This document shows positions 44,976 to 56,200 of a stretch of DNA of 64,000 nucleotides, piece by piece (position 1 is the first letter of the stretch; the number at the start of each line of letters is the position of its first letter). Below the pieces are notes generated by a model. It was not told the DNA's origin, did not search any database, and was given only the letters and a program-made list of their open reading frames with translations. The position numbers and the translations under genes are program-made. Source of the DNA: Subsaximicrobium wynnwilliamsii (GTDB taxonomy: Bacteria; Bacteroidota; Bacteroidia; Flavobacteriales; Flavobacteriaceae); NCBI RefSeq assembly GCF_007997225.1, contig NZ_VORM01000013.1, positions 1 through 64,000 on the forward strand, given 5' to 3'.

Positions 44976-47264
44976 ATGAAAAATTGCATTACAAAATTAA
45001 GGTACATTATTAGCGTTGTCTCGCTTTTGTGTACCGTGGTATCAGGAGCTCAAAATATTGAGGGAACCTGGACAGGAGAACTTGAAGTACAAGGGGTGAC
45101 TGTAGAAATGAGTTTCAATGTTTCAGAAACAGACGGTGTGTACAGCTCCACATTTGATATGCCCCTTCAAGGTGCAATAGGTATTCCTTTAGAGAACACC
45201 GAGTTTGAAAATTCAGTATTGACCATAGAATCTGAAAAGTATAAGCTAAAATATATAGGAGAATTAAATGAAGGCCAATTGAAAGGGACCTACACGCAAT
45301 TGGGTAAAGCATATGTTTTCAATTTAAATAAAACTGAAAAAAGCCTTCCAGGAGATACTGCATTGCCTTCAAGCGAAGAAGAACTGAGAAAGATTGCGGC
45401 CTTAGAAACGGAACAGTTTAAATATTCAGTAGAAGATTTTTTTGAAAAACCAAGCTTATCTATGTTTAGAATTTCTCCCGATGGAAACTATATTTCTTAC
45501 CGAAAAAAAGATGAGAATGGGAAAAACAATGTTATCGTAAAAGACCTTAGAACCCAAAAAGAAATGGTTGCTATTTACGAAAAAGAAGATTTGGTGCGCT
45601 CCTATTTTTGGAAAGGCAATGACCGCTTAATCTATCTTCAAGATAAGGGAGGTAATGAGAATTATCATTTATTTGGTGCAAATCCAGACGGTTCCAACAA
45701 TGTGGAGTTAACACCTTATGATAAAACGATGGTGCAATTGGCAAATGTATTACAAAATGATCCCAACCATATGGTCATAACCATGAATAAGGACAACGAG
45801 CAATTGTTTGAGCCATACAAAATCAATATCAACACAGGAAAGTTAGAAAAGTTGTTTGACAATACAGATCCTACGACGCCCATTTCTGGATATACATTTG
45901 ATAATGATGGCGTGTTGCGAGCATATTCAAAATTACAAGAGGGAAAATACTTTGAAAACTTCTACAAAAACTCAGAAACCAACGAATTCGAATTTAGAAA
46001 TCAAACCGATTTTGAAAATAACGATGGGATTTTAGCTTTTGATTACACGACTAATAATCCTGACGATGTGTATTTAGTAAGTAATCTCGATAGCGATAAA
46101 TATGAGGTTTATAAGTATGACATGAAAACCAATAAAAAGCTTGCTACGGTTTTCAAAAATGATACTTACGAGATTAGTAGTATGGTCATTTCGTCTAAAA
46201 ATAGAAATTATGAAATTGACTATTATTCATATCAAGGGGCTAAAAATACTATGGTGCCCGTGAGTAAGCTTTATAAAAACATATACGAAAGACTTACTAA
46301 GGAATTTGGTGATAAAGAGATTTCAATTTTGAGCTATGACAAAAATGAAACGCAATTTATTGTCCATATTTCCAGTGATAAATTACGAGGCATTTATTAC
46401 CTCTATAACATCGAAACCAACGCCATTGAAGAACTTGCCAATATGTTGCCTCATTTGGAGGAAAAGGACATGGCAGAAATGAGACCAATCAGCTTTATAA
46501 GTCGCGATGGAAAAACCCTTCATGGCTACATCACATTACCTAAGGCTGCATTGAATGGTAAAAGCGTACCCTTGGTTTTAAATCCGCACGGAGGACCTTT
46601 TGGAGTGAGGGACAGCTGGACGTTTAGTGATGAGGCACAATTGTTTGCGAGCAGAGGTTATGCCACGTTACGAGTTAATTACAGAGGTTCTGGAGGTTAT
46701 GGCAAGGCATTTCAAATATCAGGGCATAAACAAATTGGTCGCGCCATGATTGATGACCTTGAGGATGGGGTTAAATACGTCATCAATCAAGGTTGGATTG
46801 ATGAAGAGAGAGTAGCGGTTTACGGTGCAAGCTATGGTGGTTTGGCAACATTGCAAAGTTTAATCAAAACACCAGGCATGTATGTTTGCGGTGTTGATTA
46901 TGTTGGGGTGTCTAATTTGTTTTCTCAATTGGAGAATTTCTCTGGAGTACGTAAATCCTACATACAATGGTACAAAGACAGGTATTACGATCCAGAAAAC
47001 ACTATTGAACATAAAATCATGACTGACGCTTCTCCTGCACTGAATGCCGATAAAATTTCACAGCCTTTATTAGTAATCCAAGGAGCAAACGACCCAAGGG
47101 TCAAAATTGAACAGGCAGACCAAATTGTGAAAAACATGCGAGCAAGAGGTATCGACGTGCCCTATATGGTAAAGTACGATGAAGGTCATGGTTTTGCTCA
47201 CGAAGCAAACAGAATAGAGCTCTATGAAACCATTCTAGGGTTCTTTGCCCAACATTTAAAATAA
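44976..47264 (+). CDS. S9-family prolyl-oligopeptidase-like serine peptidase with extra N-terminal domain
   Basis: 762-residue secreted peptidase. Signal peptide ends VSGAQ. Residues about 27-125 form a small beta-rich module (EGTWTGELEVQGVTVEMSF, then LKGTYTQLGK) of the kind seen ahead of secreted hydrolases. A beta-propeller follows (about 140-490) and then an alpha/beta-hydrolase domain with Ser619 in YGASYGG, Asp706 in GANDPRV and His738 in DEGHGF. It would cleave short peptides in the periplasm. Promoter region carries a putative LytTR operator, so the kinase/regulator pair at 48054-49840 probably controls it. Confidence 0.9.
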   Translation: MKNCITKLRYIISVVSLLCTVVSGAQNIEGTWTGELEVQGVTVEMSFNVSETDGVYSSTFDMPLQGAIGIPLENTEFENSVLTIESEKYKLKYIGELNEGQLKGTYTQLGKAYVFNLNKTEKSLPGDTALPSSEEELRKIAALETEQFKYSVEDFFEKPSLSMFRISPDGNYISYRKKDENGKNNVIVKDLRTQKEMVAIYEKEDLVRSYFWKGNDRLIYLQDKGGNENYHLFGANPDGSNNVELTPYDKTMVQLANVLQNDPNHMVITMNKDNEQLFEPYKININTGKLEKLFDNTDPTTPISGYTFDNDGVLRAYSKLQEGKYFENFYKNSETNEFEFRNQTDFENNDGILAFDYTTNNPDDVYLVSNLDSDKYEVYKYDMKTNKKLATVFKNDTYEISSMVISSKNRNYEIDYYSYQGAKNTMVPVSKLYKNIYERLTKEFGDKEISILSYDKNETQFIVHISSDKLRGIYYLYNIETNAIEELANMLPHLEEKDMAEMRPISFISRDGKTLHGYITLPKAALNGKSVPLVLNPHGGPFGVRDSWTFSDEAQLFASRGYATLRVNYRGSGGYGKAFQISGHKQIGRAMIDDLEDGVKYVINQGWIDEERVAVYGASYGGLATLQSLIKTPGMYVCGVDYVGVSNLFSQLENFSGVRKSYIQWYKDRYYDPENTIEHKIMTDASPALNADKISQPLLVIQGANDPRVKIEQADQIVKNMRARGIDVPYMVKYDEGHGFAHEANRIELYETILGFFAQHLK

Positions 47265-47326
47265 GCTTCAAAAATAATGGAGGCTGAATATTAAACCTAT
47301 TTAGCCTCTTAAATTCTATTGAATTT

Positions 47327-47398
47327 TTCCGCTCAGCACAGTCTATTTACCGTTCGCCATAATGCTATAGGAATAACCCGCAGTACTAATTATTTTTA
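47327..47398 (+). promoter_or_regulatory. Putative LytTR-type operator and promoter of the membrane protein / kinase / regulator operon
   Basis: Half-sites TTCCGCTCA (47327-47335) and TACCGTTCG (47348-47356) are 21 bp apart, and -7-like TATTTTTA (47391-47398) starts 43 bp after the proximal half-site. Geometry is the same as at 44862-44933. Autoregulation by the LytTR regulator encoded downstream is the simple reading. A weak hairpin after the S9 gene (GAGGCT / AGCCTC, 47280-47308) separates the two units. Confidence 0.62.
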
Positions 47399-47424
47399 TA
47401 CACAATCAAAAAACAAACAGCCTT

Positions 47425-47481
47425 ATGATCACACTTGTCAAAATAATTATCGACATATTAACCAGTTTAGTTTTAAGTTAA
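47425..47481 (+). CDS. Possible 18-residue hydrophobic peptide
   Basis: ATG-initiated frame MITLVKIIIDILTSLVLS, 23 nt after the predicted transcript start and 22 nt before the next gene. One short hydrophobic helix. It could be a leader peptide, a tiny membrane peptide or chance. Confidence 0.3.
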   Translation: MITLVKIIIDILTSLVLS

Positions 47482-47503
47482 ACACACACTAAATATTAAA
47501 CTC

Positions 47504-48007
47504 ATGAAACTTTATCATGCAAAAGCACCAGACAATTTCCAAAAGCAACTTCAAACCTTTAAGGCCTTACTCAAAGGCTCCATGATGGCCAAAACATCAA
47601 GTTTTATGCTTATCGCAGTATCTTTAGTTTTGGCCTACAAATCACGAGATAATATGTTAAATGTTTTGTTGCTGTTAACAGGAATGGCGAGTGTGGTTTT
47701 CTATATCATTAAGCATTTATCATTACAGGAAATTAAGCAGAAATCATACACCCAAAGGTCATTAATGTCCAGTATTTCAAAATTCAAAGCGTACATGGCC
47801 AATAGAAAAAAATATGAAATTTATTTTCTAGGCTTTTGGATCATCTCACTCATTCCTTATGCAACATCGTTTTTAGATTCTAAACTACATGCCATTTTGT
47901 TCGCAATACTTTATATTGCCGTAGTTACGGTTCTTGGTAATTTAGCCTATAAAAAAATAGATAAAATAATTGCACACTTAGAATCGGAATTACAGAGCAT
48001 TCAATAG
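47504..48007 (+). CDS. Uncharacterised four-helix membrane protein
   Basis: 167 residues, family not recognised. A soluble N-terminus (MKLYHAKAPDNFQKQLQTF) is followed by two hydrophobic helices (about 32-48 and 52-68), a basic cytoplasmic-type loop (IKQKSYTQRSLMSSISKFK), two more helices (about 104-122 and 126-146) and a charged C-terminal helix. It precedes the histidine kinase by 46 nt and probably shares its transcript, so a sensing or accessory role is possible. Confidence 0.7.
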   Translation: MKLYHAKAPDNFQKQLQTFKALLKGSMMAKTSSFMLIAVSLVLAYKSRDNMLNVLLLLTGMASVVFYIIKHLSLQEIKQKSYTQRSLMSSISKFKAYMANRKKYEIYFLGFWIISLIPYATSFLDSKLHAILFAILYIAVVTVLGNLAYKKIDKIIAHLESELQSIQ

Positions 48008-48053
48008 TTAAGAGTTATCTGTCTTGAGGCGGGACTTTATTAACAAAGGTTAA

Positions 48054-49112
48054 ATGAAATTAATTACGAATTATAAATACTGGATCCTAAATTTCATAGG
48101 ATGGATAGCCTTTGCGTTTTTAATGCTTACCATTGATAAGATTTCTTCATCGGTAGGTCCAGATTCTAATCGATTTTACTATTTGATTTCTGAGGGGTTT
48201 CTCTGTGGGTTTTTAGGTTTTGCACTGTCGTTTATTATTCTGTTTTACGTTGAAAACTACTTCGATGTTGGCGATTTCAGTAAGAGAAATATTGTGGGAT
48301 TGGTATTGGTATTTACAGTGACTCAAATTATATATAATGTCTTGCTTTGGCCAATTTTAGATATCCCTACAGCTTACTTTTTAGATAGCTCATTTGAAAT
48401 TTCCTTTTTTAGTAAGTTGACCAACATCCCGCATTTTGCAGCGTATTTTGTAGTGTGGCTATTCGTCATTTTTACAATTAAGATTTATTATCACATCAAC
48501 ATTATCAAACTTCGTCAAGCCCAACTTCAAACCAGTTTAAAAGAGTCACAACTCAATACATTGAAGGGGCAAATAAATCCGCATTTTATGTTTAACAGCC
48601 TAAATAATATAAGAGGTTTGATGCTGGAGGATGTGGACAAATCGAGAAGAATGCTTACTAGTCTTTCTGAAACCATTCGGTATTCATTAACTAAAACCAA
48701 TGTGACGTCCATAGCGTTAGAGGATGAGTTAGAAATGGTCCAGAACTATGTAGAGATCTCTAAAATTCAATTTGAAGATCGTTTGCAGTTTGAGACCGAA
48801 ATTGATGAGGCATCATTGACCAAACAAATTCCGCCAATGATAATTCAAATGCTGGTTGAGAATGCCATCAAGCACGGAATTTCAAATTTGAAAAATGGAG
48901 GTGAGGTGCGATTGACTACGGAAGTGTCTTCGGAATATTTAAAGATTGAAGTTATAAATTCAGGTCAAATTCAGAAGCATCAAAACGGAACCCAATTAGG
49001 TTTAAAAAATATTGAACAACGTTTGGACTTGTTGTATTCAAATCAAGCAACATTCAGTCTCACTGAAAACGCCCACCAAGTCATCGCCACTATAAAAATC
49101 CCACTGTCATGA
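48054..49112 (+). CDS. LytS-like sensor histidine kinase
   Basis: 352-residue membrane kinase of the His_kinase (PF06580) class. Four membrane segments lie within about 10-145 (ILNFIGWIAFAFLML, FLCGFLGFALSFIILFYV, VGLVLVFTVTQIIY, AAYFVVWLFVIFTI). A linking coiled coil precedes QINPHFMFNSLNN with His177 as phospho-acceptor; the ATPase part has MLVENAIKHG and GLKNIEQRL. There is no separate periplasmic sensor domain, so signals are likely read in or near the membrane. The stop overlaps the regulator start by 4 nt. Confidence 0.92.
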   Translation: MKLITNYKYWILNFIGWIAFAFLMLTIDKISSSVGPDSNRFYYLISEGFLCGFLGFALSFIILFYVENYFDVGDFSKRNIVGLVLVFTVTQIIYNVLLWPILDIPTAYFLDSSFEISFFSKLTNIPHFAAYFVVWLFVIFTIKIYYHINIIKLRQAQLQTSLKESQLNTLKGQINPHFMFNSLNNIRGLMLEDVDKSRRMLTSLSETIRYSLTKTNVTSIALEDELEMVQNYVEISKIQFEDRLQFETEIDEASLTKQIPPMIIQMLVENAIKHGISNLKNGGEVRLTTEVSSEYLKIEVINSGQIQKHQNGTQLGLKNIEQRLDLLYSNQATFSLTENAHQVIATIKIPLS

Positions 49113-49840
49113 TTGTCTTAAAAGCTGTAATCGTTGAGGATTCTCGTTTGGCTCGCAATGAGCTCAAGGAACTCATAAAAACACATCCAGAAATTGAGCT
49201 GTTGGGCGAAGCTAAAAATGTAGATGAAGGTTATGAACTTATTAATGAGACAAAACCAGACCTCTTGTTTTTAGATATTAATATGCCCGAAAAAGATGGT
49301 TTTGAACTTCTCGAAATGTTGGATGAGGTACCCATCACCATTTTTACCACAGCCTTTGATGAGTATGCCATAAAATCTTTTGAGTATAATGCCTTTGATT
49401 ATTTATTGAAACCGATCAATCAAAAACGATTTTCAAAAAGTATCGAGAAGGTAATTGAAAACGCCACATCAAATCATACTCAAGAGCCACAAAAGGAGGA
49501 TGTTTTACATTTAGACAAGCAGATTTTTATTAAGGATGGTGAAAAGTGCTGGTTGGTAAAGGTTCAGGATATTTCTCTTTTTGAGATTGTTGGCAATTAT
49601 ACGCGAGTCTTCTTTAAGGGCAATAAACCCTTGATCTATAAATCCTTGGCTCAAATTGAAGAAAAGCTGCCATCAGATGTTTTTTTCCGTGCAAACAGGC
49701 AACAGATCATCAACATTCATCACGTTAAAAAAGTGGTATCATGGTTCAACGGAAAACTAAAAATAGAAATGCACTCAGGCGAAGAGATTGAAATCTCTCG
49801 CAGGCAATCCTATTTGTTTAAGGAACAATTGAGCTTTTGA
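49109..49840 (+). CDS. LytTR-family response regulator
   Basis: 243-residue regulator. Receiver domain 1-120 with acidic pair E10-D11, phospho-acceptor Asp56 in LLFLDINMP, and Lys in FDYLLKPI. The LytTR DNA-binding domain covers about 140-243 (GNYTRVFFKG, FFRANRQQIINIHHVKK, MHSGEEIEISRRQSYLFKEQL). Start overlaps the kinase stop (ATGA). The likely targets are the two 21-bp-spaced direct repeats upstream. Confidence 0.93.
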   Translation: MIVLKAVIVEDSRLARNELKELIKTHPEIELLGEAKNVDEGYELINETKPDLLFLDINMPEKDGFELLEMLDEVPITIFTTAFDEYAIKSFEYNAFDYLLKPINQKRFSKSIEKVIENATSNHTQEPQKEDVLHLDKQIFIKDGEKCWLVKVQDISLFEIVGNYTRVFFKGNKPLIYKSLAQIEEKLPSDVFFRANRQQIINIHHVKKVVSWFNGKLKIEMHSGEEIEISRRQSYLFKEQLSF

Positions 49841-49849
49841 TGCCAGCAC

Positions 49850-50112
49850 CGTAAAGACGCGATTTATCGCGTGTCCGAGGTTTATCGCGTGTCCGAGGTG
49901 CGCCCATCGTTGACACCTGCGTCGCGACTTATTGTGTTTCTGAGCTGTGCCCATCAGTGTCACCGCCGTAAAGACGCGATTTATCGCGTGTCCGAGGTTT
50001 ATCGCGTGTCCGAGGTGCGCCCATCGTTGACACCTGCGTCGCGACTTATTGTGTTTCTGAGCTGAGTCCATCAGTGTCACCGCCGTAAAGACGCGATTTA
50101 TCGCGTGTCCGA
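49850..50112. repeat. 117-bp tandem repeat, about 2.2 copies, with ACGCGAT hairpins
   Basis: CGTAAAGACGCG occurs at 49850, 49967 and 50084. Each unit has hairpin ACGCGAT-TT-ATCGCGT, a nested short repeat (TTTATCGCGTGTCCGAGG) and the 15-mer GAGGTGCGCCCATCG (49895 and 50012), which also occurs in the SDR 3' end at 44683-44697. Non-coding by composition. Confidence 0.85.
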
Positions 50113-50161
50113 ATGATCCTGAATCTTTCTTTATAGACTATATCTTTTGATAGCATTGGTA

Positions 50162-50299
50162 TGCGATAATCGATGTTTTGATATGAATGATATGCGATTT
50201 GCGATATGCTACATGTCCCGTGCGATGTTTTGGCATGAAAGAGCTGCGATAATCGATGTTTTGGTATGTTTAAGATGCGATGAATCGCATCTCTACATA
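50162..50299. repeat. Two 19-bp repeats and a GATGCGAT hairpin before the macroglobulin 3' end
   Basis: TGCGATAATCGATGTTTTG occurs at 50162-50180 and 50245-50263. The hairpin GATGCGAT-GA-ATCGCATC (about 50274-50291) is a sequence cousin of the ACGCGAT hairpins and touches the stop of the next gene on the minus strand. Confidence 0.7.
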
Positions 50300-53200
50300 C
50301 CAACGTCAATCCGTACGCCTTCACTATGGCTGCTAAATTCTGGGGCATACATACTTTGAATGGTCGTGATGCCATTGCTCATGTTACCGGCATTGTTGAC
50401 GCGCAAATCGTATTCAAACACATAAACACCTTTAGGCAAGTAGTCGAAAAAGAAATTGGTGGACGCGTCCTTAGTACTTTCGTAATAGCCCAAGCCATCT
50501 TGGTATTTGTATTTTGATAAGACGTTTACAGGTTCTAATCCCGCAGCGCGCATGTCTTTCATGTGGATAAATTCCATTGCTCGGTCGCTTCGGAGTTCGA
50601 TGCGTACTCTTATTAAATCGCCAACGTTCAAATCGGTTTCTGCTGTGATTGCTGAAATTTCCTCGCCAGTAGCCGTATTGGTTTTTTTGAAAAGTTGTTT
50701 TTTCAGTTTTAGAGGTGTTTCTGCGGAAGTAATTTTATCCAAATCCTCAAAATATTGCCAGTACAGACTTCCCCAAGCTATGCCATCGCCTGTCTTGGTC
50801 AATTTTACCGTGGCCATTTCTGGTGTAATTTCCGAAGCAGACCATGATGTTTTATAATAGCCTGTTCCTGCTTCTACCTTGACGTCTTCCAATTTGGAAG
50901 GTTCTATTTGCTGGCCGCCAATTACAACATCTACCATATCGGTAACACTCAGCCAATCGCTGCCTTGTAACAATAATGCATAAACCGCTTCGGTGGTGGC
51001 TTTCGTGGATTTCCAGGAGTTGGTCTGTTTATTTTTGAGCAACCAGATTTTTAGATTATCGATGGTTTTTGGGTCCTTTTCAATAGCGTAAAATGCTTCT
51101 ATCATCAAGGCTTGGGTCTCAATTGGCGCTTGGTACCAATGCCATGAACTGGTATTACTTTTCCAATACATGCCCAATTCGTCTGATGTGATGCTGTTTT
51201 CCTTTAAGGAGGCTAAGATTTTTTTCGCCGTGTTTGGGTCATCCATACGTTGCATCGCCAAAGCCATCAATCCTTTGGCATATAAGGAACGTTTTAGCCA
51301 ATACTTTCGGATTTGCGTTTGGTAATAACCGATAGTGGTTTGCACTTCTTTCGATTTTTCCTGCTTCGGAAAAAAGCTGCGCATGTACAAATAGTGCAAT
51401 TGGGTGTAACTCAAATGGTCTTTGTTTAAATCGGCATCTTTATCGTATTTTTTGATATCCTTGTATTCCTGAACAAATTCCGCATCCAAATAGGCAATCG
51501 CTTTTTCTATCATGGCGTTTTGGTCGTCTGGCGCAATCGAAGTAACCCCTAATTTATCGAGATGCCCAAAACCGGTAATGATGTGTTGGGTAATATAGCG
51601 ATTGGGTTCACCGCCATTAAACCAAGCCCAGGCGCCATTGTTCATCTGGCTGTTTTGCAGTTTCCGTTTTGCAGAAGTCAGCTCATTATGCATCTTATTC
51701 ATATCGAATAACAAGGCAATGCGTTTTTTCTGTTCGGTTTCGCTCTCTGCATCCCGCAACCAAGGGGTTTCGGCGATGAGCATATTTTTCAGCTCTTGAT
51801 TTTTTTCGAGATTACTGATAAGAGCATCTTGAGATGCCCATTGGTTAAAGACTTCCCGGATTCTCGGATTGCTATTCGCAATATGACTTGCCAAAGCATT
51901 CGCATAATACCTGCTGAAGGTTTGCTCGTTACAGTCATAAGGATATTCCATCAAATAAGGCAAGGCCTGCACCGCATACCAAGCGGGATTCGAAGTCATT
52001 TCCAAAGTGAGCTTGTGGTTTTTCAAAGTAGTGGAGCTGTTGTTTTTAAGCTTATCTAAAGTAAAGGTTCTGGTTTCGTTAGAACGAATCCACATCGGCA
52101 AGGTTTCGGTCACCAACATGCGATTGCTTAGAACCGGCATGGCATTTTGCTCGCCATCGCTGAAATCGCCAGCTTTGGCAAGGATTTTATATTGCACCGC
52201 ATCCACATCGTTTGGAATGCTTAAGTTCCAAGAGACTTGGGTGTTGCCTTTTGCGTCTACCGTAAAAGGTTCAGTCTGTCCTGTGGACGTCTCTCCAAGG
52301 AGAGAACCATTCCCCTGGGACAACAGTTTGGATGTGATGTCTCGTCCTGAAACCGCATCGGTCAATATGAGTTTGGCCTGACCGGAAAGTACGTTTTCAG
52401 TCAGATTCGCAATTTTGGTACTGATGCTAATCTCATCTCCCTGACGCAAAAACCGTGGTGCATTGGGTATGACCATCAATTCTTTTTGAGTGACGGTTTC
52501 CATGCTGCTCACGGTGCTTTCCAAGGTTTTGTTGTGCGCCAATAATTGCAGTTTCCATTTGGTCAAGGCTTCGGGGGTGCTAAAGCTGAAACTTACGTTG
52601 CCCTCGGCATCGGTTTGTAACTGCGGAAAGAAAAAGGCGGTTTCCTGAAGGTTTTTTCTTATTTGGATGTTGTCGAAGTTTTGCGATTCTTCTTTTGGGT
52701 CAGGAGCGTTTATCTTTTTTTCAACAGTTCCATAACCAACGACAACCACTTCGTCCAAATTTGCATTAGATTCCAGCATTGATGTTTCTTCGATTTCAGT
52801 TTCATCTGCAACCATTTGCACACCTGCTACTCTTCCCCCCAAAGCTCTAGTCATATAATTTCTGCCTTGTCCAAAATAAAACCCAAACCAATTCAACTGG
52901 TCATAACTTTGATGGCTGTAATAGGGATAATTTCTGCTTTGGTTATATACTCTAAAAGGGTCCACACCAAAACTTTGTCTGGCATTAAGCTCAAAACCGG
53001 AGTTATACTGTGGTTTGTAAATTGGGCTGAAACTCCAATCATGTGGTTTGAACTGGTCTAACGAGGCATCGTACATGCTGGCTAACACTTCCGCAGATAC
53101 TTCATCGCCTTTTGGACCCTTGATTTTAAAACTCCAAGTTTCATCGGTTCCGGGTTGTAGCTTATCCCTGAACGTGATGGTTTCAATCTCCAAATCGGTT

Positions 53201-56200
53201 TTGGGATAAGGCACATTGATTCGCAATTTCGCGCCCTCAAAACTATTGAAGGCCGCAAGGCTGTATGTGATGATAAATCCGCCTAAATCGGCTTTGGTCA
53301 CTGGGATGGCAATGGTTTTTTTGGTATTGCTTAAAGGCACTATAAAGGTTTTGAATAGTTTTTGGTCTTTTTCCACCCTCACGGTAACCCTAAGGTCTTT
53401 TGCTGCAGAACCGAGTGTCAATTCCACATTCTCGTCTTCGGAATAACTGTCTCTATTTGTTTTGATGGTAAATAATTGGTTGTCGGCAACGGTTTTATCA
53501 TCATCGCTAAATACAGTGGTTCTCGCTTCTGCCTTGACCAGTTGTCCAAATTTATCGGTACTCTCTAACTCAATACTGTAAAGCCCAGATTCCCAATTTT
53601 TAATCTTTCCGAGTTCGATGTCTTTTGATTTAGCGGTGTCAAAAGTACTTTCAAAAACCAGTTTTCCTTTTTTCCAATGGGCAGGATTCGCTTCGTCTTC
53701 ATAAGCCTCGTGTGGAAACTTGTTTATAAATACTTCCGCCGACATCAATTGATAATCTGGCGCTTCCCATGCACGTTGACGTAAGACTCGCTCAGGCGCT
53801 TGCAATTTATAGATTTTGATACTGCCTTCCGCAGCAACAAATTCCCCATTCAAATTTTTTGTGTCTATGCTGAGTTTGTGGTCTTTTTTGGCTTTATCCA
53901 ACTGCTCAGCTACTGTAATGCTCGCCACCAAAGCATGGTAGCCCACATTTACAATCGTGGTGGCACTGCGGGTTTCGCCATTGAGGTCGGTCACATCGGC
54001 AGTGATTTCATAGTTGAATATGGGCAAAGTTTCCTTATCGACACTTTCGTCTGGCTGGGCCTTGAAGCTTATTTCAAATTCCCCTTTGGCGTTGGTGCTG
54101 GTCTCGCCATGCGTTATTTCCTGTGGTTCACTGTTAAACCAAGGTCGGTACCAATAATACCAACGCGGGTATTGCACTTTCCGGGTCACGCGATAGACCA
54201 CTTTGGCATCGGTAATGTTGCTTCCGGCGTAGGCAAGTGCGGTTCCGTTTAAGGTTACGCTATCGTTTACCTTGAAGGTTTCAGTAACCGGTTTAAAACT
54301 GGTTTCAAATTTTGGTCGTTTGTATTCTTCCACGGAAAAATAATGCTCACTAAACATATCTGCGTTTCCAGAATTGGAATCAAACTCTAAATAATAGTTT
54401 CCGTTTAAACCACCGTTTGGTAAGATGAACTCTCCTGAAATTGAGCCAAAAGCATTGGTTTTAAATTCCAATTCTTTGATGTCTTCATCATTGGTGTTAT
54501 ATAGGGTCACATAAACATCTTCGTCAGCCAAAACGGAGGATTTACCGCGTTCGGTTTTCATTGCAATTCCCTTAAAATAAACCGTTTGTCCGGGACGGTA
54601 AATACTACGGTCTGTAAATAAAAATGACTTATAACTCGTCTGGTTTTTATTCTCGGAAGTTCTGCCATAATTGTAGGCATAAAAGCCATCAAAGTAGCCG
54701 GTTTGGTCATTTTTGGATAGGGCAAGACTGAGGTTCATGTAGCGCTCTTGGGACTTGTTGATACTGATAAACCCTTCAGCATCAGAGCTTAATTTATTAG
54801 TGGAAAAATTGCCATTATAGCCGTTTTGAAAGCGCAGTGCTACGGAAACATTTCTTTGTGGTTCGCCATTGTTTCGATTGATAATCTGAAAAATCATTTG
54901 CGAATCACTCGACATATCTATCACGGCAAAATCGCTTACCTGAAGGGTTTGCGTTGCAAAAACGCCATTAGTACCTGCGGCTTTAGCTAAGATGATGTAA
55001 TGGCCATTTTCCAATTTTGGGACTTCCACTTCTGTGCTATGACTTTGATAGTCGTTTTCATCTTTTAAACTGGCGGTCCATTGGGTGCTGACTGCTTTGT
55101 TCTTTAAAAATTTAAGTTGGTCTTCGGAATTATAGAACTGATTGAAACTGCTAATTTCAGTCACATCAACTTTATAGGCCTTAAAATCCACACTATTAAA
55201 ATTGCTGTAGTTCACTAAAAATCTGGAAAAGCTTTGTGATGGCAACACTTTTTCTGAAGTAAACCCAATGGTTTGAGTGAGGATGGCAGCTTTTAAGTTC
55301 TGGCACATTTTTGCGCCCGTACTGTTGGGGTAGTTTTTAATGACTTTATTGCAAAGTTCAACGGCTTCCTTTAGTTTCCAGCGCATTTCAGGCTTGGTCG
55401 TCGGGTTGTACTCTTGGCCTTGTTGGTAATACAATTTGGCAATCTCAAAATCGTAGCGGGCGGCGACATCCACTTTGGCAGCGTTCCATTTGTCGCTTTC
55501 TTTTTGCAGCGTGTTCAGTAAAATGGAATCTTTTTCGTTGAAAATAGCATTGCTTTTCACGAAATTGAGTCGGTCGATATCCACATCTGCAAAAGCATAC
55601 GGCGAAGCATCCGCTTGGTGGAATTGCATGAGGTCTTGATAGATTTTTAAGGCATTCAATTCTAAAGAACTTGAATCTTTAGAAGTAATCTTCAGTTGCA
55701 GAAATGTGCTGGCATCTTTTAAATAGTCAGGATTGTCAATCTCAAATTTGTAGGCTGGTTTGCTAATGCTGTTTTCGGTGGTGGTGTAAAACGTGAGCGC
55801 ATTTTGGCTCAAGAGGTCGTACAATGTGGGTCTGTAGGTTTTTGAGCCTTTCTGTTCCGTCAAAATTGCCGAAAAATCTTCAATTGGCGTTTGCTGAAGG
55901 ATTTTCGGGTTTTTCAGCGAATTCTCGAAATGCAATTGGATGTCGTCGAATAAGGTCTGCAAATCCCAAGTCCGGAAATCTTCCGCATCCACTTTAGTTT
56001 CCGTTTTGCTACGGTTGTAAAACTGATACCGGTTCTGCTGAAAATACTGCCAGTATAAATTGGCGAGCATGTTCTCCAGCACATTTTTCACGGGTGCTTC
56101 CGCAGTGGACATTTCAGCTTTAAATTTTTGAATGATTTTCAACTGCGCATCTTCCTCTAAATCTAACGCGTATTTACTTTTGTAGAGCATGACCCTGATT

